Assembly: GCA_963921425.1 (NCBI GenBank)
Contig: OY992834.1
Coordinates: forward strand, 18,551,923-18,615,922
Length of the DNA stretch: 64,000 nucleotides
From: Dryas octopetala
Taxonomy: Eukaryota; Streptophyta; Magnoliopsida; Rosales; Rosaceae
Direction of reading: 5' to 3'
Below the pieces are notes generated by a model. It had not been told where the DNA came from. It ran no database searches and was given only the letters and a program-made list of their open reading frames with translations. The position numbers and the translations under genes were made by a program. Shown here one piece after another: positions 23,674 to 34,984 of the stretch (position 1 is the stretch's first letter; every line of letters begins with the position of its first letter).

Positions 23674-25367
23674 GATGAAATGGTTGGATTGTGGTGATAT
23701 AATTCTTTTGGGTGCCTCTGGAAAATTACATTTCTCAATATATATATATATATATATATATTTGGTCGCAATTAAAAGCAATGTGGACCTTTACTCCTTT
23801 AGGTTGAAAAAGCAACTTCTAAGCATTTTTCTTTGGTTACAAGAAGCTCTAATTATAAGCTACTGAATTTGGCTAAATATAAAATCAACATTCAGTCTTC
23901 CCAGCATCTCCAATGTAGGGGCTGCGGCCATACACTTGCTGTGTAAGAATTTCACCTTCTGTCGGTGTCCTTTTTTCGGTAGAAAATACTATACAACAGC
24001 TCTTAGAGAGGAGCCTCATATCAGATCCTTAATCAATTATAAATAGTTGCTGCTTTCTTGAAGGCATGTTCCTGTAAGCTACGTATAATCAGCTAAGCCA
24101 GATGCAGATATTAGGTGCACAGTGTTTGTATATATTGGACTATTTTTTTTGTTTTATTTGTGCATAGTGATTATATATTTAGTTTCCTACCAAATAATTT
24201 CACAACACAGGTTCACACACACTTCTTTTGGACTACATTACTTTCGGTTATACCTATATATTTCCAATTTGAATTTTTTGTTTAACTCTTCGCTTAATTG
24301 AATGATTTGATTTGTGTTCAACAACAATTTGGTATTCTTAATACATAGTACGAAGACAACCATATGTGGTACAGCCAGACATACCAAGTCTTCTGCTTCT
24401 CCAAAATTGAGCATGTGATGGATTTCAAATGTGCTCCAAACTTGAAATGATCTAAATAAGACTTTTATCTCCTTATCTTAGTTTCTGTTTTTGTGAATTT
24501 TGTTCAGGTAGAGAGTTCCGCTCATCATTAGACTGTAGGGCAGAGATACACCAAGTTGAACACCTCTCTTCTCTGTTTACATGGCTTGTTGGAAATTTCA
24601 AAGGATTAAAGCCTCACCATGAAATAAATCCTGCAGCTGAGACAAACGTTTCTTCAGCAGAAAAAACTATATCGAAAGCAATTCTGATGGAACTCCTACG
24701 TAAATGTCTTCTTGTTTCAGCTTCTGCTAATACCCAGCTCATGGATTCTGCCCTCCATCTTGCACAGCTGACGGGAGACAACTATCTAGTGGGAAAAATT
24801 AAAAATCTCTGTTCGTTAGTTTCATCAAATTTGGATGTTGCTGAACAAGATGCTTCTCTTATAAATTCAAATAATCTCTTCATCCAGCAAGACAAATCTA
24901 TAAGTCAAGCAGCGAAGAAGCTAGAGTTGATTAAACGTTACCGGATGAACAGAAAAGTAGTGAAGAGAACAGATGCTGATGTCGGAAATTCTAACAGATG
25001 GGTTCTGTCAAAATCATGGAACCCGTGTCCAATTGGAATGTTGCCTCGTGCTGTCGGGTCTTCTGGCTGCCTTCCTGTTCTGGACTTTAATTATGTTCAG
25101 AAAAAGGTTCCTGAATTACTAGGAAGAAAAGAGAATTGGGAACTGAACCAGTGCAGTGGTAAGAGAGACGCTAGTTCTGATATGGAGCTATTAGATAACC
25201 AATGTGTTAAGAAGATGAGAGAGACAGTTGATGGTTATGTATCAGACGGTGAGGATGTTTTATCCTCGGAAGATGTCAATGGCCATCTCATGATAGGTGG
25301 AGTGTGGAAGAAAGTTGGGGAAGAAGAGCTACTAGCCATCAAGTCTGCAGTCAGGATTTTAATTTAG
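16515..25367 (+). CDS. LAS1L: LAS1-like pre-rRNA processing endoribonuclease
   Basis: Nine coding exons with GT-AG borders and consistent phases: 16515-16694, 17043-17134, 17349-17456, 18716-18822, 19023-19078, 19239-19416, 20676-20759, 23142-23426, 24508-25367. They total 1950 nt and 649 aa. The N-terminal part is the Las1 HEPN domain (WLSWDEW near residue 36, WRSRGCLPVVIE, EEMLAMLYCMAIMR). The HEPN nuclease motif RHEGSH falls at residues 161-166, split between exons 5 and 6 of the gene, followed by RELP and the conserved LDWLKSYYWEPQ. The C-terminal half is a looser helical region ending in acidic and basic stretches. In yeast and animals Las1 cuts ITS2 of pre-rRNA in the nucleolus together with the Grc3/NOL9 kinase. 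That role is inferred here by homology. The exon order is intact with no stop, so it is probably functional. The ATG at 16515 is chosen because upstream in-frame codons lie in the intron. Confidence 0.9.
17217..17254 (+). repeat. (TG)n followed by 23 consecutive G
   Basis: In the second coding intron of the LAS1-like gene, a TG microsatellite runs into 23 G residues (17232-17254). Such a run can form G-quadruplexes in DNA and nascent RNA, and its exact length is unreliable in sequencing. Confidence 0.9.
18240..18470 (+). mobile_element. probable SINE/LINE 3' end in an intron
   Basis: A G-rich segment (GTTTGTGGGCGGGAATAAGG ...) ends GTTATTAATGAAATTTTG followed closely by a poly-A run of 13. 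This 3' tail form is typical of plant non-LTR retroposons. It lies in intron 4 of the LAS1-like gene in the gene's sense orientation. Confidence 0.4.
20071..20446. mobile_element. fold-back MITE in a LAS1 intron
   Basis: Inverted ends TATAGAGTAGTTCTCTC and GAGAGAACTATTCTATA. The complementarity continues with GGTCTTACCTCAACTTACTA-like words around a ~200-bp core. It sits in intron 7 of the LAS1-like gene among AT repeats, so the target duplication cannot be fixed. Confidence 0.7.
22735..23105. repeat. diverged ~200-bp tandem duplication in the intron
   Basis: Two copies share CAGTATGCTCAC, TTATTTGAAAGGCAAAT, GAGAGGA.CCCAATC.GTCAGCTA and AATACTTGCATGT in the same order, with substitutions and small indels. 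It lies just upstream of the 23142 exon of the LAS1-like gene. No known element was recognised. Confidence 0.7.
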
Positions 25368-25863
25368 TCACTGAATAGATTTAATTTTTTGGAAGCTTTT
25401 GTGAGCATCAATTCTGGCTTGCAGCATGAGATTAAAATCTGAGTTACAGTGGTGGTAGATTTGCCCCCGAAGCAGTTTTGGTTAATATTTAACTTATATT
25501 TTAGCGACCTATGCAATCATCAGGCCTATAAAAGAAATGGTAACCAGACTTGAATAATCTCATATGCAGGAATTGCAAAAATAACAAATTAGATTATAGT
25601 CCTTGGTGGATATCTCTTCTTTGTATACTAGTGCAAATGTCTCCCATAACCCCTGAAATTTGGCAACTAATTACAATAATCTAAAGACGAATATTCCAAA
25701 AAACAAAGGCGGTGGTTGGCATGACATACTTGCACTATCGTCCCATCAAATTTACGGCAATTCAATCTGTGGTAAAGGAAAGTTCGGCAGGGGCGACTTG
25801 AGAACACATCAGGCACAATACACCAGCATCACTGTAGCACTGCAGCTCATTGTGTTTCGCTAG

Positions 25864-26200
25864 TGAGAGAATAAAACTTGCATGTCCTCGTGATAGGAGA
25901 CGTGGCATCCCTCCCAAGAGAGAGATAGAGACAGAAATAAGAGAAAGAGAAAGAGAAAGTGGAGAGACGGAGAGGGGGAGAGAGACAGAGATGAGAAGGA
26001 GGGATGCTACCTCTCCTATCCCGTGGTAGTGAGAGAATAAAACTTGCATGTCCCCGTGATAAAGGGCGTGGCATCCCTCTCAAGAGAGAGACAGAGATAG
26101 AAATGAGAGAAAGAGAAAGAGAAGAGGGGGAGAGGGCCGGGGAGAGAGACAGAGATGAGAGGGAGGGGTATATGCTACCTCTCCTATCCCGTGGTAGGCA
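25864..26200. repeat. two tandem ~170-bp GA-rich units
   Basis: Each unit starts GAGAGAATAAAACTTGCATG, passes through a purine-rich core of GAGAGA/GAAAGA words, and ends GCTACCTCTCCTATCCCGTG. The two copies abut at about 26031. The beginning and end words are partly inverse to each other (CACGGGATAGGAG against CGTGATAGGAGACG). The interval 25368-25863 downstream of LAS1 holds its presumed 3' UTR and nothing else recognisable. Confidence 0.75.
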
Positions 26201-26670
26201 AGTCCTCCTAGTGAGAATGCACACATGTGGTCTCAGTTCACTAAGGAGAAAAGCATATATTGGAGGGAGAAAAAGTTACCTAAGGGTTTAAGATGAAAAA
26301 CTCTTCTACCCACAACTAGCAATTTTTTGGATAATAACACAAAATCTTACTCTAGTATCTAACTCTATGTAAATTTAGTTCAAATAGTTTTATTCGCAAT
26401 AAAAGAAAAATAGATTTCTTAATACGTAGATTTGGGGCCAATCGGGGCGCGCTTTTATTTTATTTTATTGAAAACAGTATTCATTTTATTTAAATAATGA
26501 GGAATTTCCTCAATCCCTACTGACATCTCATGCAAAGAGAGAGCATGACCAGGGGATTGAAAGTGTTTATTGTTGAACTGCAATATACGGAGGAATACAA
26601 CAAAAAATAATTAAAATAATATATTGAATTAAGTTAACAGAAGCAGACCAAGCAATCGATAAGTGACCCT

Positions 26671-27250
26671 TCAAGTAAGTTGGGTAGGAATTTCATTCGT
26701 GGCCTGGACTATCATACCAAGGGCATTTTCCATGCATGCCTTCAATTTTTGTGAATCTATGAAACCACTTTCAGTTCCGAAGGCGACTCTCAGATTTCCC
26801 ATATAACTAAGTGCTGTTATAGTAAGACTCTGCAAGCCCAAAAAGAAAAAAGAAACATCTTATTAATTGTTATAATGAATAAAAGCTACATGAATTTATA
26901 ACCAGCCACACCCTCCAAAACAATTAAGATACAAGTCCAATATCTTAAAGAGATATATTTCTATTTTGTTACATTGGAGGGTGAATTGCTTGAGGTTGAT
27001 GATGTGAATTTTCCCACAATGGCCTCTTTTGTGGGAATCTCTCTGCTGCTATGCTTGATATGTAGTCATCAAAGTACTTATCATATAAGAGAGGTGATAG
27101 TCCAGAGGGGAAAATGGGCACATGAACATGGTCTTCGAGCTTCACTTCAAGTACTCCCTTCCACTGTTTCTTTTCACATTCATTGTCAACCTGCAGCTTA
27201 CAAATTTCTTTGTTATAATTCTTAATTCACCTTTCTTTCTTATATTCACC
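26671..27250 (-). pseudogene. WSD1-type wax ester synthase/diacylglycerol acyltransferase, fragmentary
   Basis: Two minus-strand pieces resemble plant WSD1-like O-acyltransferases. The 5' piece (about 27250-26985) contains VKLEDHVHVPIFPSG and LYDKYFDDYISSIAAERFP, as in the N-terminal half of the family. It then shifts frame at least twice where PLWE-IHII would be expected, and runs out without the catalytic HHxxxD region. The 3' piece (26829-26671) starts after a TTGCAG acceptor and encodes the C-terminal YMGNLRVAFGTESGFIDSQK type ending, with a TGA at 26671-26673. The central exons are missing. It is therefore an internally deleted, frameshifted pseudogene. The functional family makes wax esters or triacylglycerol at the ER. 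Confidence 0.75.
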
Positions 27251-27259
27251 CTTCATGTT

Positions 27260-28370
27260 ATAATTTTTTGTTCTTATACTTACTTTTATGTGTTAACTAA
27301 ATTCATTGACTTTCATTGGAAAATTAGGTATACATCTTACTATTGCTAAGTTCTTATTAAGATCTACTTCAGCTGTAACTATGGCAGCTTGTTCATGATT
27401 TTCTCATCTATCATAATAAATATATACTAGTGCTTTAGTTCCTACTTGTGCTCTTGCTAATCCTGTCATTCTTACAAGAATTGTTCTTACATGTATTAAT
27501 CTATATTGTTGTTTTCGAAGTTCTTTAGTTGCTTTTGGACTTAAAAAAATTTAATATGACTTTTTTGTCTATACAACTAATTTCTTGTTGACTACTGACT
27601 ATGTTTTTCTTACTTTCTAGCATTCTTAAATGATATAATGAGTTCTTATATTTTTTTTTGTTTTTCCAAATCTTGTTCTAATTAAGAAATTTTTGTGCTT
27701 CTATTTCTGTTGGGTATAGATGTTTTCAGTTCTGACCACTTCTTTGTCTTTTTTTTTTTTTTTTTTCTGAATAGTTCAATTAAGTATTATCAAATGAATT
27801 GATTTTCTTATGTTTTGTTATTGTTTTTCCTAGAATTAATCCTTCTAATTTTTGTACTAATTTTGGAGGTAGTATAGCTTTTTTATTTGCTAAGGGCTTA
27901 TGTATATCTACAATTTGTTTTTCAATATTGTCTAATCTTTTACTTATATTTACTAAAAGTTGAATTATAAAATTTTTTTGTCTAATAGGAATATTTTGTT
28001 TTGGTATACTAGATGTATAATCTGAAAATCATATTGGTTCAGCATTTGATTATGCTTTTGAAAGTGCTCGTAGTGTTTCTATATATTTTAAGTTAATTTT
28101 TGCACTTTGCATTAATTCATTAACTTGTCTACCTATGTAAAGTTTCTACTTGTTATGCTAATTCCTTTTAAATTGATTGTATTTGTTGTAACTATTTTTA
28201 AAGTTGATTTATAATTAAAGGGAATTTTTGTATAATTTTATTATTATCTTCTATTTGTTTAAAAATATAGTCTATTTTTTTTTTCTTATGATAGTAATAG
28301 AGTTCTTTTTTTTATTTTATTTTGTATAAAAAGTTCTATTGACTTTCTTTGTTCTAACTTAATATTAATT
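27260..28370 (-). pseudogene. endogenous pararetrovirus (Caulimoviridae-like) relic
   Basis: Translated on the minus strand, about 27545-27270 gives an uninterrupted-looking stretch with several stops whose pattern resembles the movement-protein-like part of plant pararetrovirus polyproteins. Upstream (about 28100-27780) is a lysine- and isoleucine-rich, coiled-coil-like region of the kind preceding it in those genomes. Multiple in-frame stops and A/T homopolymers show long decay. No coat protein, reverse transcriptase or RNase H segment is present. The very high A+T content differs from the GC-richer DNA at 29400-30100. The assignment rests on my reading of one conserved stretch and could be wrong. 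Confidence 0.5.
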
Positions 28371-28403
28371 AATTAATAAGTCTATTTGGTGGTTTTATGA
28401 ATG

Positions 28404-28919
28404 CTTTTTATCAAAAATAATCTCTCAACTTTCACCAAAACATCAATTTGATCCCTAAAGCGTATTTTCACTCAATGTCATCCCTCTTCTTTGCCACCAA
28501 CCATCAATTTGGTCCCTAGACACACTTTGAAAATTCGCCAAATATAGTTTAATTAGGCTTTGAAAAAATTCTCCAAAAATTTATATGGACTCGTCTTGAC
28601 TACTACTATTTTTATATGAGGTAAAATTATCAAATTGACGTTTAGGATTTTCTAGAAAATTCGGGGAATTAGTTTGAGAATTCTGAATTTTTTGAAAAAT
28701 CAATTTGATAATTTGACCCCTTATAAAAATAGTAGTAGTCAAGACAAGTCTATATGAATTTTTTCATATCCAGAACTATTTTTGGCGAATTTTCAAAATG
28801 TGTCTAGGGACCAAATTGATGTTTGATGACAAAAATGAGGGATGAAATTGATTAAAAATACATTTTATAAACCAATTTGATGTTTGAGTGAAAATAAAGA
28901 GACTACTGGTGATAAAAAG
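28404..28919. mobile_element. fold-back element, ~516 bp
   Basis: Ends CTTTTTATCA and TGATAAAAAG. Internal arms carry GACCAAATTGATG words in inverse orientation, and two long complementary segments (about 28575-28625 and 28710-28755, with TAGTAGTAGTCAAGACA against TGTCTTGACTACTACTA-like). No coding capacity. It resembles the large families of plant MITEs containing 'GGGACCAAATTGATG'. Confidence 0.65.
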
Positions 28920-29160
28920 TCTTTCTGAATTGGTGTATTTGTCTCGTTGCTTAGATGCTTTTCTGAATTAGCTTGCTAGCTGTTGTTGCTCTTAGAGAGT
29001 TATGAGTGTCATATACAAAATACAGTTACCTTAAAGTCAGTGTCTTCTACACCATGATTGTTTAAGTGCCCTAGAAAAAATCTATTCAATTTATTAAAGG
29101 CCCAAAAGTCGATGGAAAATAAAATATGTTAGAAAAGGATTTGGACACCCAATATTATAA

Positions 29161-30096
29161 GAGGGCTGCTATTTGCACAGCCTTTTTTTTTCTTTTTGCA
29201 CACACTTTTCTCCTACACATCCTCATCTTCTCCCAAAATTTAAAATTTCTCTTTAACACACCCCTCTAATTACCCTAATACCCCTATTTTATACATTTCA
29301 CACACCCCCTATCTCTCTCCCAAAATTTAAAATTTCTCCTACACACCCCTTCACCCACCACACCTCATCAACTCATACCAAAAAAAAAAAAAAAAACACA
29401 GCCCCTCCCCCTCCTTCACCCGACCACTTCCCTCCCTCTCTCCTTCCCTCACCGACCACTTCCCTTTCTCTCTCCTCCTCGCAGCACCACCCTTTTATCT
29501 CTCTCTCTTCTTCCGCAGCACCACCCTCCCTCTCTCTCCTCCCCTCCGAACACCATTAAAAAAAAAAATTTCAGTTCGGCAGGTTCGGCGGACCAGTGCC
29601 GAACTGGGCTGTTTCGTTCGGCACTCATCCGCCGAACAATTCTATTATATTCGGCGGATGACTGCCGAACGAAACAGCCCGGTTCGGCACTGGTCCGCCG
29701 AACCTGCCGAACTGAATTTTTTTTTTTTAATGGTGGCTGGTTCTGGGTTTCGAGGTGGAAGACGAGGTGCTGCAGGCGGAGGTGTAGCAGCGTGTGGAAG
29801 ACAGCGGGCTGGGTGCTGCGCGCAGGCAGTTGCGAAGAGGTGGTCGCCGATCTTGAAGGCAGACAGAGAAAGGGAGAGAGGAGAAATGGAAGGAGAGAGA
29901 GAGAGAGAGCCGCTGGTGGTCTCTGCTCGCGGGGAGGTGGCCAGCGATGGCAGGCGTGGCCAAGGTTGGCGGCGGCCAAGGTTGATGGTGAAGAAAAAAA
30001 AAAAGGATGGGAATGGGGTGTGTACCGGGGGGGGGGGGGGAGAGATGGGAATGGGGTGTGTGGGTGAGGGGAGGGCCAAAATGGTCTTTTTTTTTT

Positions 30097-30127
<31 letters not shown>

Positions 30128-30177
30128 CAGAAAGGGTGTGCAAAAAAAAAAAAGAGGGTGTGCAAATAGCAGCCCTC
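29161..30177. mobile_element. 1.02-kb TIR element with a near-perfect central hairpin
   Basis: Ends GAGGGCTGCTATTTGCACA and TGTGCAAATAGCAGCCCTC are perfect inverses, flanked by an 8-bp duplication TATTATAA (29153-29160 and 30178-30185). The left half is C/T-rich, the right half G/A-rich, and between them sits a hairpin (separate entry). It is related to 11397-12677. The overlapping open frames on both strands are composition artefacts. There is no transposase, so it is non-autonomous. Confidence 0.85.
29552..29737. repeat. near-perfect inverted repeat (hairpin)
   Basis: Two arms of about 85 nt (29552-29637 and 29651-29737) are complementary with only a few mismatches around a ~13-nt AT-rich loop. 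Each arm contains TTCGGCAGGTTCGGCGGACC, CAGTGCCGAAC and GAAACAGCCC-type words. Transcription from either side would give a long dsRNA stem. Confidence 0.9.
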
Positions 30178-30589
30178 TATTATAATCTTCATGAATATTT
30201 CATCTTGAGACCCAGACCATTTTATGGGTTTGGGATAGTCTGAGAAAAGTCAACACATTAGGCCCAAATAGCTACACAAGTATAAAATAAGAAAGGAAGT
30301 GTAAAAGGACAAAATAGGAAAACTGCAAGCCTTGACGCGTCACTGTGTGGCAGCGCGTGAGGGCTCATGCAAGCTCGAGTGGCGGTGGTCTCAGCGAGTT
30401 GGAAATAGGACATGCTAAGCTTTCCAACAACAAGGTATTGCGTGCTTTATAACTCTGTGACAAGTCAACATTTAACGTTTGTTAGTGCGCAATTAGATAT
30501 AGGGTACTAAATTGAAAGAATAAAGTATAAGTTGTGAATCGCTCCAAACTTCAAGGTGTAAGTTATAATTTGCTTAAATTTAATATAAT

Positions 30590-30779
30590 GAGTAAATTGC
30601 ACCGTTGGTCCAGTTATTTTCACTTTTTTCCCAACTTAGTCCACGATCTTTTTTTTGTATCATTTTAATCCACTTTCTTTTCAAATTGCGCCTAATTAGT
30701 CCATTCCGTCTATTATTGGCTAACTGCCGTCAAATGCCCACACGTGACCAACATGTGAGGCCCATAATGGTCTTTTCCT
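30590..30779 (+). repeat. left TIR of MULE 1
   Basis: 190 bp. Inverse of 36298-36487, with a single C/T difference in the TTTCTTTT run. It contains the likely promoter side for the transposase gene. MULE TIRs commonly hold both promoters and transposase-binding sites. Confidence 0.95.
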
Positions 30780-30938
30780 CCCAACAGGAATGCCTAAATC
30801 TGAGTTAATCACATTGTTATTCATCGTGGTTAATCAGAGGGTTTTGGAGGAGATAAGCAATTTCGCGCCTTTTGCTGGAATTTGGGCATCTGAGGCATCC
30901 AATCAGAGGGTTAATCCCATTTTCGGCATTTATCAAGC

Positions 30939-33900
30939 ATGGTTCTTGATTTTCGAATGGAGGGAGACAATCCCATCTACAGTAAGTATGGAATTGTCTT
31001 AGGTTTCATTTGGTTACTGCAATTACATTTTGTTTTTGGGCATTTAGTTATTGCGAATCTTTTGGGTGGGTTTATGGTATTTGGTTACTGTGGGTTTATG
31101 GTATTTGGTTGTGGGTTTATTGTATTTGGTTGCTGTGAATGTTTTGGGTGGGTTTAGGGTATTTGTCAGTGTGACTTTTGTGTCCTTTTCATCTGGAATC
31201 TTTTGGGCATTTGGTTACAGCGAGTCTTTTGAGGGAAAAGGATGGAATTGTTTGCCACATCTACATTTTTTAACTGTGGTGTGGTCCTGAATGTTTGTTT
31301 TTTCCATAGTTTTATAATATCCGACCCTTAACATGTGTAGTCAGTGTTCCCATTCAAACAACACACTTATGTTCTTTTGTATTATTATATTGATTTTTAT
31401 GTTTTCAATTTTGGTTGATGGGTGATGAACTGCTTATATAAGAATTTTGACTATGTAAGAATTTTATATTTTTCTTATTTGAGTGTTGAATTTATTCATT
31501 AAATGTTTAAGTATCTGAATTTAGGAACTCCTATATATCCTCAATCCAAGGTCTATCTTTGGTCCACAACCTAGGATTTATGTGGTTTACATTTGCTTTA
31601 TGTGGAACCACAAGGACTTTAATAGTTTCACCATCAAATATAACTCATAATTTCATCACTTGGTTTTTTTGACTATGTTTGCAGGTGATCCTGATGGGCT
31701 GACATTAGAAATCCACTATGGTGGTAAGGTTATTGGTGATGGATATAAGGGGGGTTTTGTTTGCTGGCTAGACTACCTTTCAGCAGACCTCTTTTCCTTA
31801 TTGGACCTTATGAAGGTTGGTGAAGAGTTGGGCTATGAGGTGAATAGGAAAAAGATCGAGCCCAATAAATGGAAAGTGTACTACAAGGATCCAGATATTA
31901 ATGGGCCAGCTGGATTTCTGTATCTTGGGTCTGACAGTCAAGTGCTTACAATGATTGCAAAGGTACCAGCATCTAGGGTTGCTGTTGTCTATTACGAAGG
32001 GCCAATTACATCAAGGAATGATATTGATGCTAGTCAGTCTGCTACTGTGTGGCCCAGCTTGCATGGTGCAGAGTATGAGTTAGGTATAGATGATGTTGAT
32101 ACACTCAACCTTCTAACACAGGCTTCTGTGAATGAACAAGATAATTGTGCAGTGAGTGGCAAAAGGGATGGGCCAGATCATGAGGAACATAATGAACAAG
32201 GTACTGATTCAGTGAATGAGCAGCAAGATGATGTGGATGCTGAAGATGGTGATGAAGACAATGAGCAGCAAGATGATGTGGATGCTGATGATGGTGATGA
32301 AGACAATGAGCAGCAAGTTGATGTGGATGCTGATGATGGTGATGAAGACAATGAGTTTGTAGATAGTGACTATGAGTTCTCAGAGGAAGATAGTGATGAT
32401 GATGTATTTGAGGAGGAGATTGACCCACAAATTGACCCTCTGAATGAAATTAACGATGCTGATGAAATATCAGATGAATGTGAGAGATCTAATGAGCTTG
32501 AGAGTCTCAGTGAGTCATCAACTGATGGTGAAGATGAAAAGAAAGTGAAGAAAAAAATTCCAAAGTTCAAAGTTTTCAATAAAGAGACAGACTTGAAAGA
32601 TCCACAAATGGAAATAGGAGAACACTTCCCAAGCAAAGCTGATGCAATTATGTTCATTAAGGAATGGGGGATCTTAAATGGCCGAAAATTAAAGTTTGTA
32701 AAAAATGATAGGATAAGGCTGAATGCAGTTTGTGTTGGCACAAAGGGCTGTCCCTTCGAAGTTAGATGCCACCCACAGAAGGGTGGCTCTGATACATGGG
32801 TGATCAAGACCCTACAGATGGAGCACCATTGTTCCACTTCTGGAAAACTTAAGCATGCAGATTACAACATGATTGCTGAAAAATATCAAGAGAGGTTGAG
32901 AGATGACTCTGATTGGGGCTTATTAAGCTTCCAAAATACAGTCAAGAAGGACTTTGGCCTCACTGTCTCAAGGAACAAAGCGTATAGAGCTAAGAAGAAG
33001 GCTCGTGGCTTGAATAAGGGATTTTACAAAGAGCAGTATGCAAGAATAGATGATTATGCAGCTGAGTTGCAACGAACCAATGTTGGTTCGACAGTGAAGA
33101 TTGCTTCAAGAGAGACACCTAATGGCCAAAAAGTATTTCAAAGGATTTACATCTGCTTGAAGGGTTGCAAAGATGGGTTTTTAAATGGATGTAGGAGGGT
33201 GATTGGCGTTGATGGGACTCATATAAAGGGTCCATATCCTGGTCAAATACTGACAGCAGTTGGTGTAGATCCTAACAATGGATTATTCCCAGTGGCATAT
33301 GCAGTAGTAGAAATTGAAAATAAGGACTCATGGAAGTGGTTTTTGGATATTTTGATAGATGACTTGAAGATTGACAAGGGGGCAGACTGGGTATTCATGA
33401 GTGATAAGCAAAAGGGTCTAGTTCCTGCAATAGAGGAACTCTTACCTGATGTTGAACATCGAATGTGTGTTAGACATGCATCTTCATAATAACTTCAAAA
33501 TGACCTATCCAGGGTTGGGGTTAAAGAATGCCCTGTGGGCTGCTGCTAGAGCAACTTGTGTACCATGGTGGAAGGTTGAGATGGAGAAGATGAGGGGATT
33601 AAATGACAAATCTTGGGGATGGCTGAATGCTAAACCTGCAACACAGTGGAGTAGATCACACTTTGGGACTGTGGCAAGGTGTGATTTATTGTTAAATAAT
33701 ATGTGTGAAAGTTTTAACAGTGCTATACTTAACACAAGGGACAAGCCAATACTAGATTTGCTTGAGGGAATTAGACACTATCTCATGCTTAGGATGGCGA
33801 ACAGGCGAGCAGCTTGTAGAAGTTGGAAGACTAATGTTGGCCCAAGAATCTTGAAGATCATGGAGAAGAGAAAAGCTGACAGTCGAATGCACAGTGTTCA

Positions 33901-34905
33901 ACTTGCAGGAGATAAGCAATTTGAGGTTGAAGCACCTGGTGGGACAAGGATGTGTGTTGATCTTAGGCAAGGGACTTGCAGCTGCAGAAGGTGGGATATT
34001 AGTGGGATTCCTTGCTCCCATGCAATTGCTTGCATTTGGGACCTAGAGGAAAACCCTATTGACTATGTCAATGAGTGTTATAGTAAAAAATCTTACCTAG
34101 ATGCCTATGATCCTATGATAAGACCCATGCCAAGTATGGATCTTTGGGCAATCACTGCCAATGACAAACTTGAGCCTCCACCATTCAAGAAACAACCTGG
34201 GAGGCCAAAAATGGTAAGAACAAAAGGACCAGGTGAAGTCCCAGCCACACATCCTATTCCTGAAAATTCAAATGCAAATCCAATGGCTCCAGCACCACCA
34301 CTCAAGTTGAGAAGGTTGTGGATTTCCATTAGATGCAGTAAGTGTGGGGGAGAGAATCATAACACCAGGACATGTAAAAGAGAGATTGGGAGCTCAAGCA
34401 ACCAACAGGTTTGTTGTTTGTTAAATTGCATGAAGTCTTTTTTTTCCTAATATTAATGTGATTTTCAAACTGTACCATCTGGTCTTATGTGCAACTATGC
34501 AGACCGCAGGTCAACATCAACAATCACATGCCCAATCCCAAGCTCAAGCCCAACCAGCAACTGAATCACACCCTTCCCAAGCCCAACAGCCACCTAATAA
34601 TTCAAGGGTAAACAAGAGATATTAGTTGTGTAATGATTGCTTAATGAAATAAATGTTCATGTTGTTGATTATGCTTGAATTGGCAGATGACAAGAGGGAG
34701 AGGGAGAGGGCGAGGAAGAAGCAATGCAAGGGGAATAGGAGGATTTGTGTCTGCATCTGATAATGGAGGGAGAGGGCGAGGGCGAGGGCGAGGAAAATGC
34801 ATTGCAAGGGGTAGAGGAAGATCTATATCTGATTCTGATAATGGAGGCAGAGGCAAAGGGAGGAATGGAAAAAGGGGCAGCTTCTGGAAACCCCATGAAC
34901 ATTGA
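30939..34905 (+). pseudogene. MULE transposase (MuDR type), one frameshift
   Basis: Proposed exons: 30939-30981 (MVLDFRMEGDNPIY), 31685-34408, 34503-34607 and 34687-34905, all with GT-AG borders and matching phases. Order of domains: an N-terminal PB1-like region (DPDGLTLEIHYGG), a strongly acidic segment with three tandem NEQQDDVDADDGDED-type repeats, and the MuDR DNA-binding domain with Cys/His residues (VCVGTKGCPF...HHCS). Then comes the transposase core with GVDGTH and FMSDKQKG, giving the first two catalytic Asp, and CESFN with the likely Glu. A SWIM finger (CSCRRWDISGIPCSHA), a zinc knuckle (CSKCGGENHNTRTC), a Gln-rich linker and an RG-rich tail follow. Near 33475-33481 the frame shifts within ACATGCATC, apparently by a 4-nt duplication, and TAA follows at 33487. 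Everything downstream is intact in the second frame. Without the lesion the protein would be about 1 kb of codons, normal for the family. Confidence 0.9.
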
Positions 34906-34984
34906 CTCAAGATTGGTGTTCGTGCTTCTTGAAAGGATTTTGAACTCTATGTTATGAGTTTTGATTTAAATGTGCATTTTGTTT

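Noticed and set aside
25762..26291. Ser/Leu-rich frames of 95-125 codons
   Set aside because: They fall in a tandem GA-rich duplication and translate its complement.
29449..30143. Several overlapping 70-176 codon frames on both strands
   Set aside because: They lie in the GC- and purine-biased arms and hairpin of a TIR element. Composition artefacts.
31660..31684. ATG at 31660 as the MULE 1 transposase start
   Set aside because: These codons sit upstream of a TTTGCAG acceptor. A phase-matched upstream exon (30939-30981, donor ACA/GTAAGT) explains the N-terminus better.
32105..32837. Minus-strand frames of 107 and 155 codons (His/Ser-rich)
   Set aside because: Mirror images of the acidic-repeat and DNA-binding part of the plus-strand transposase.
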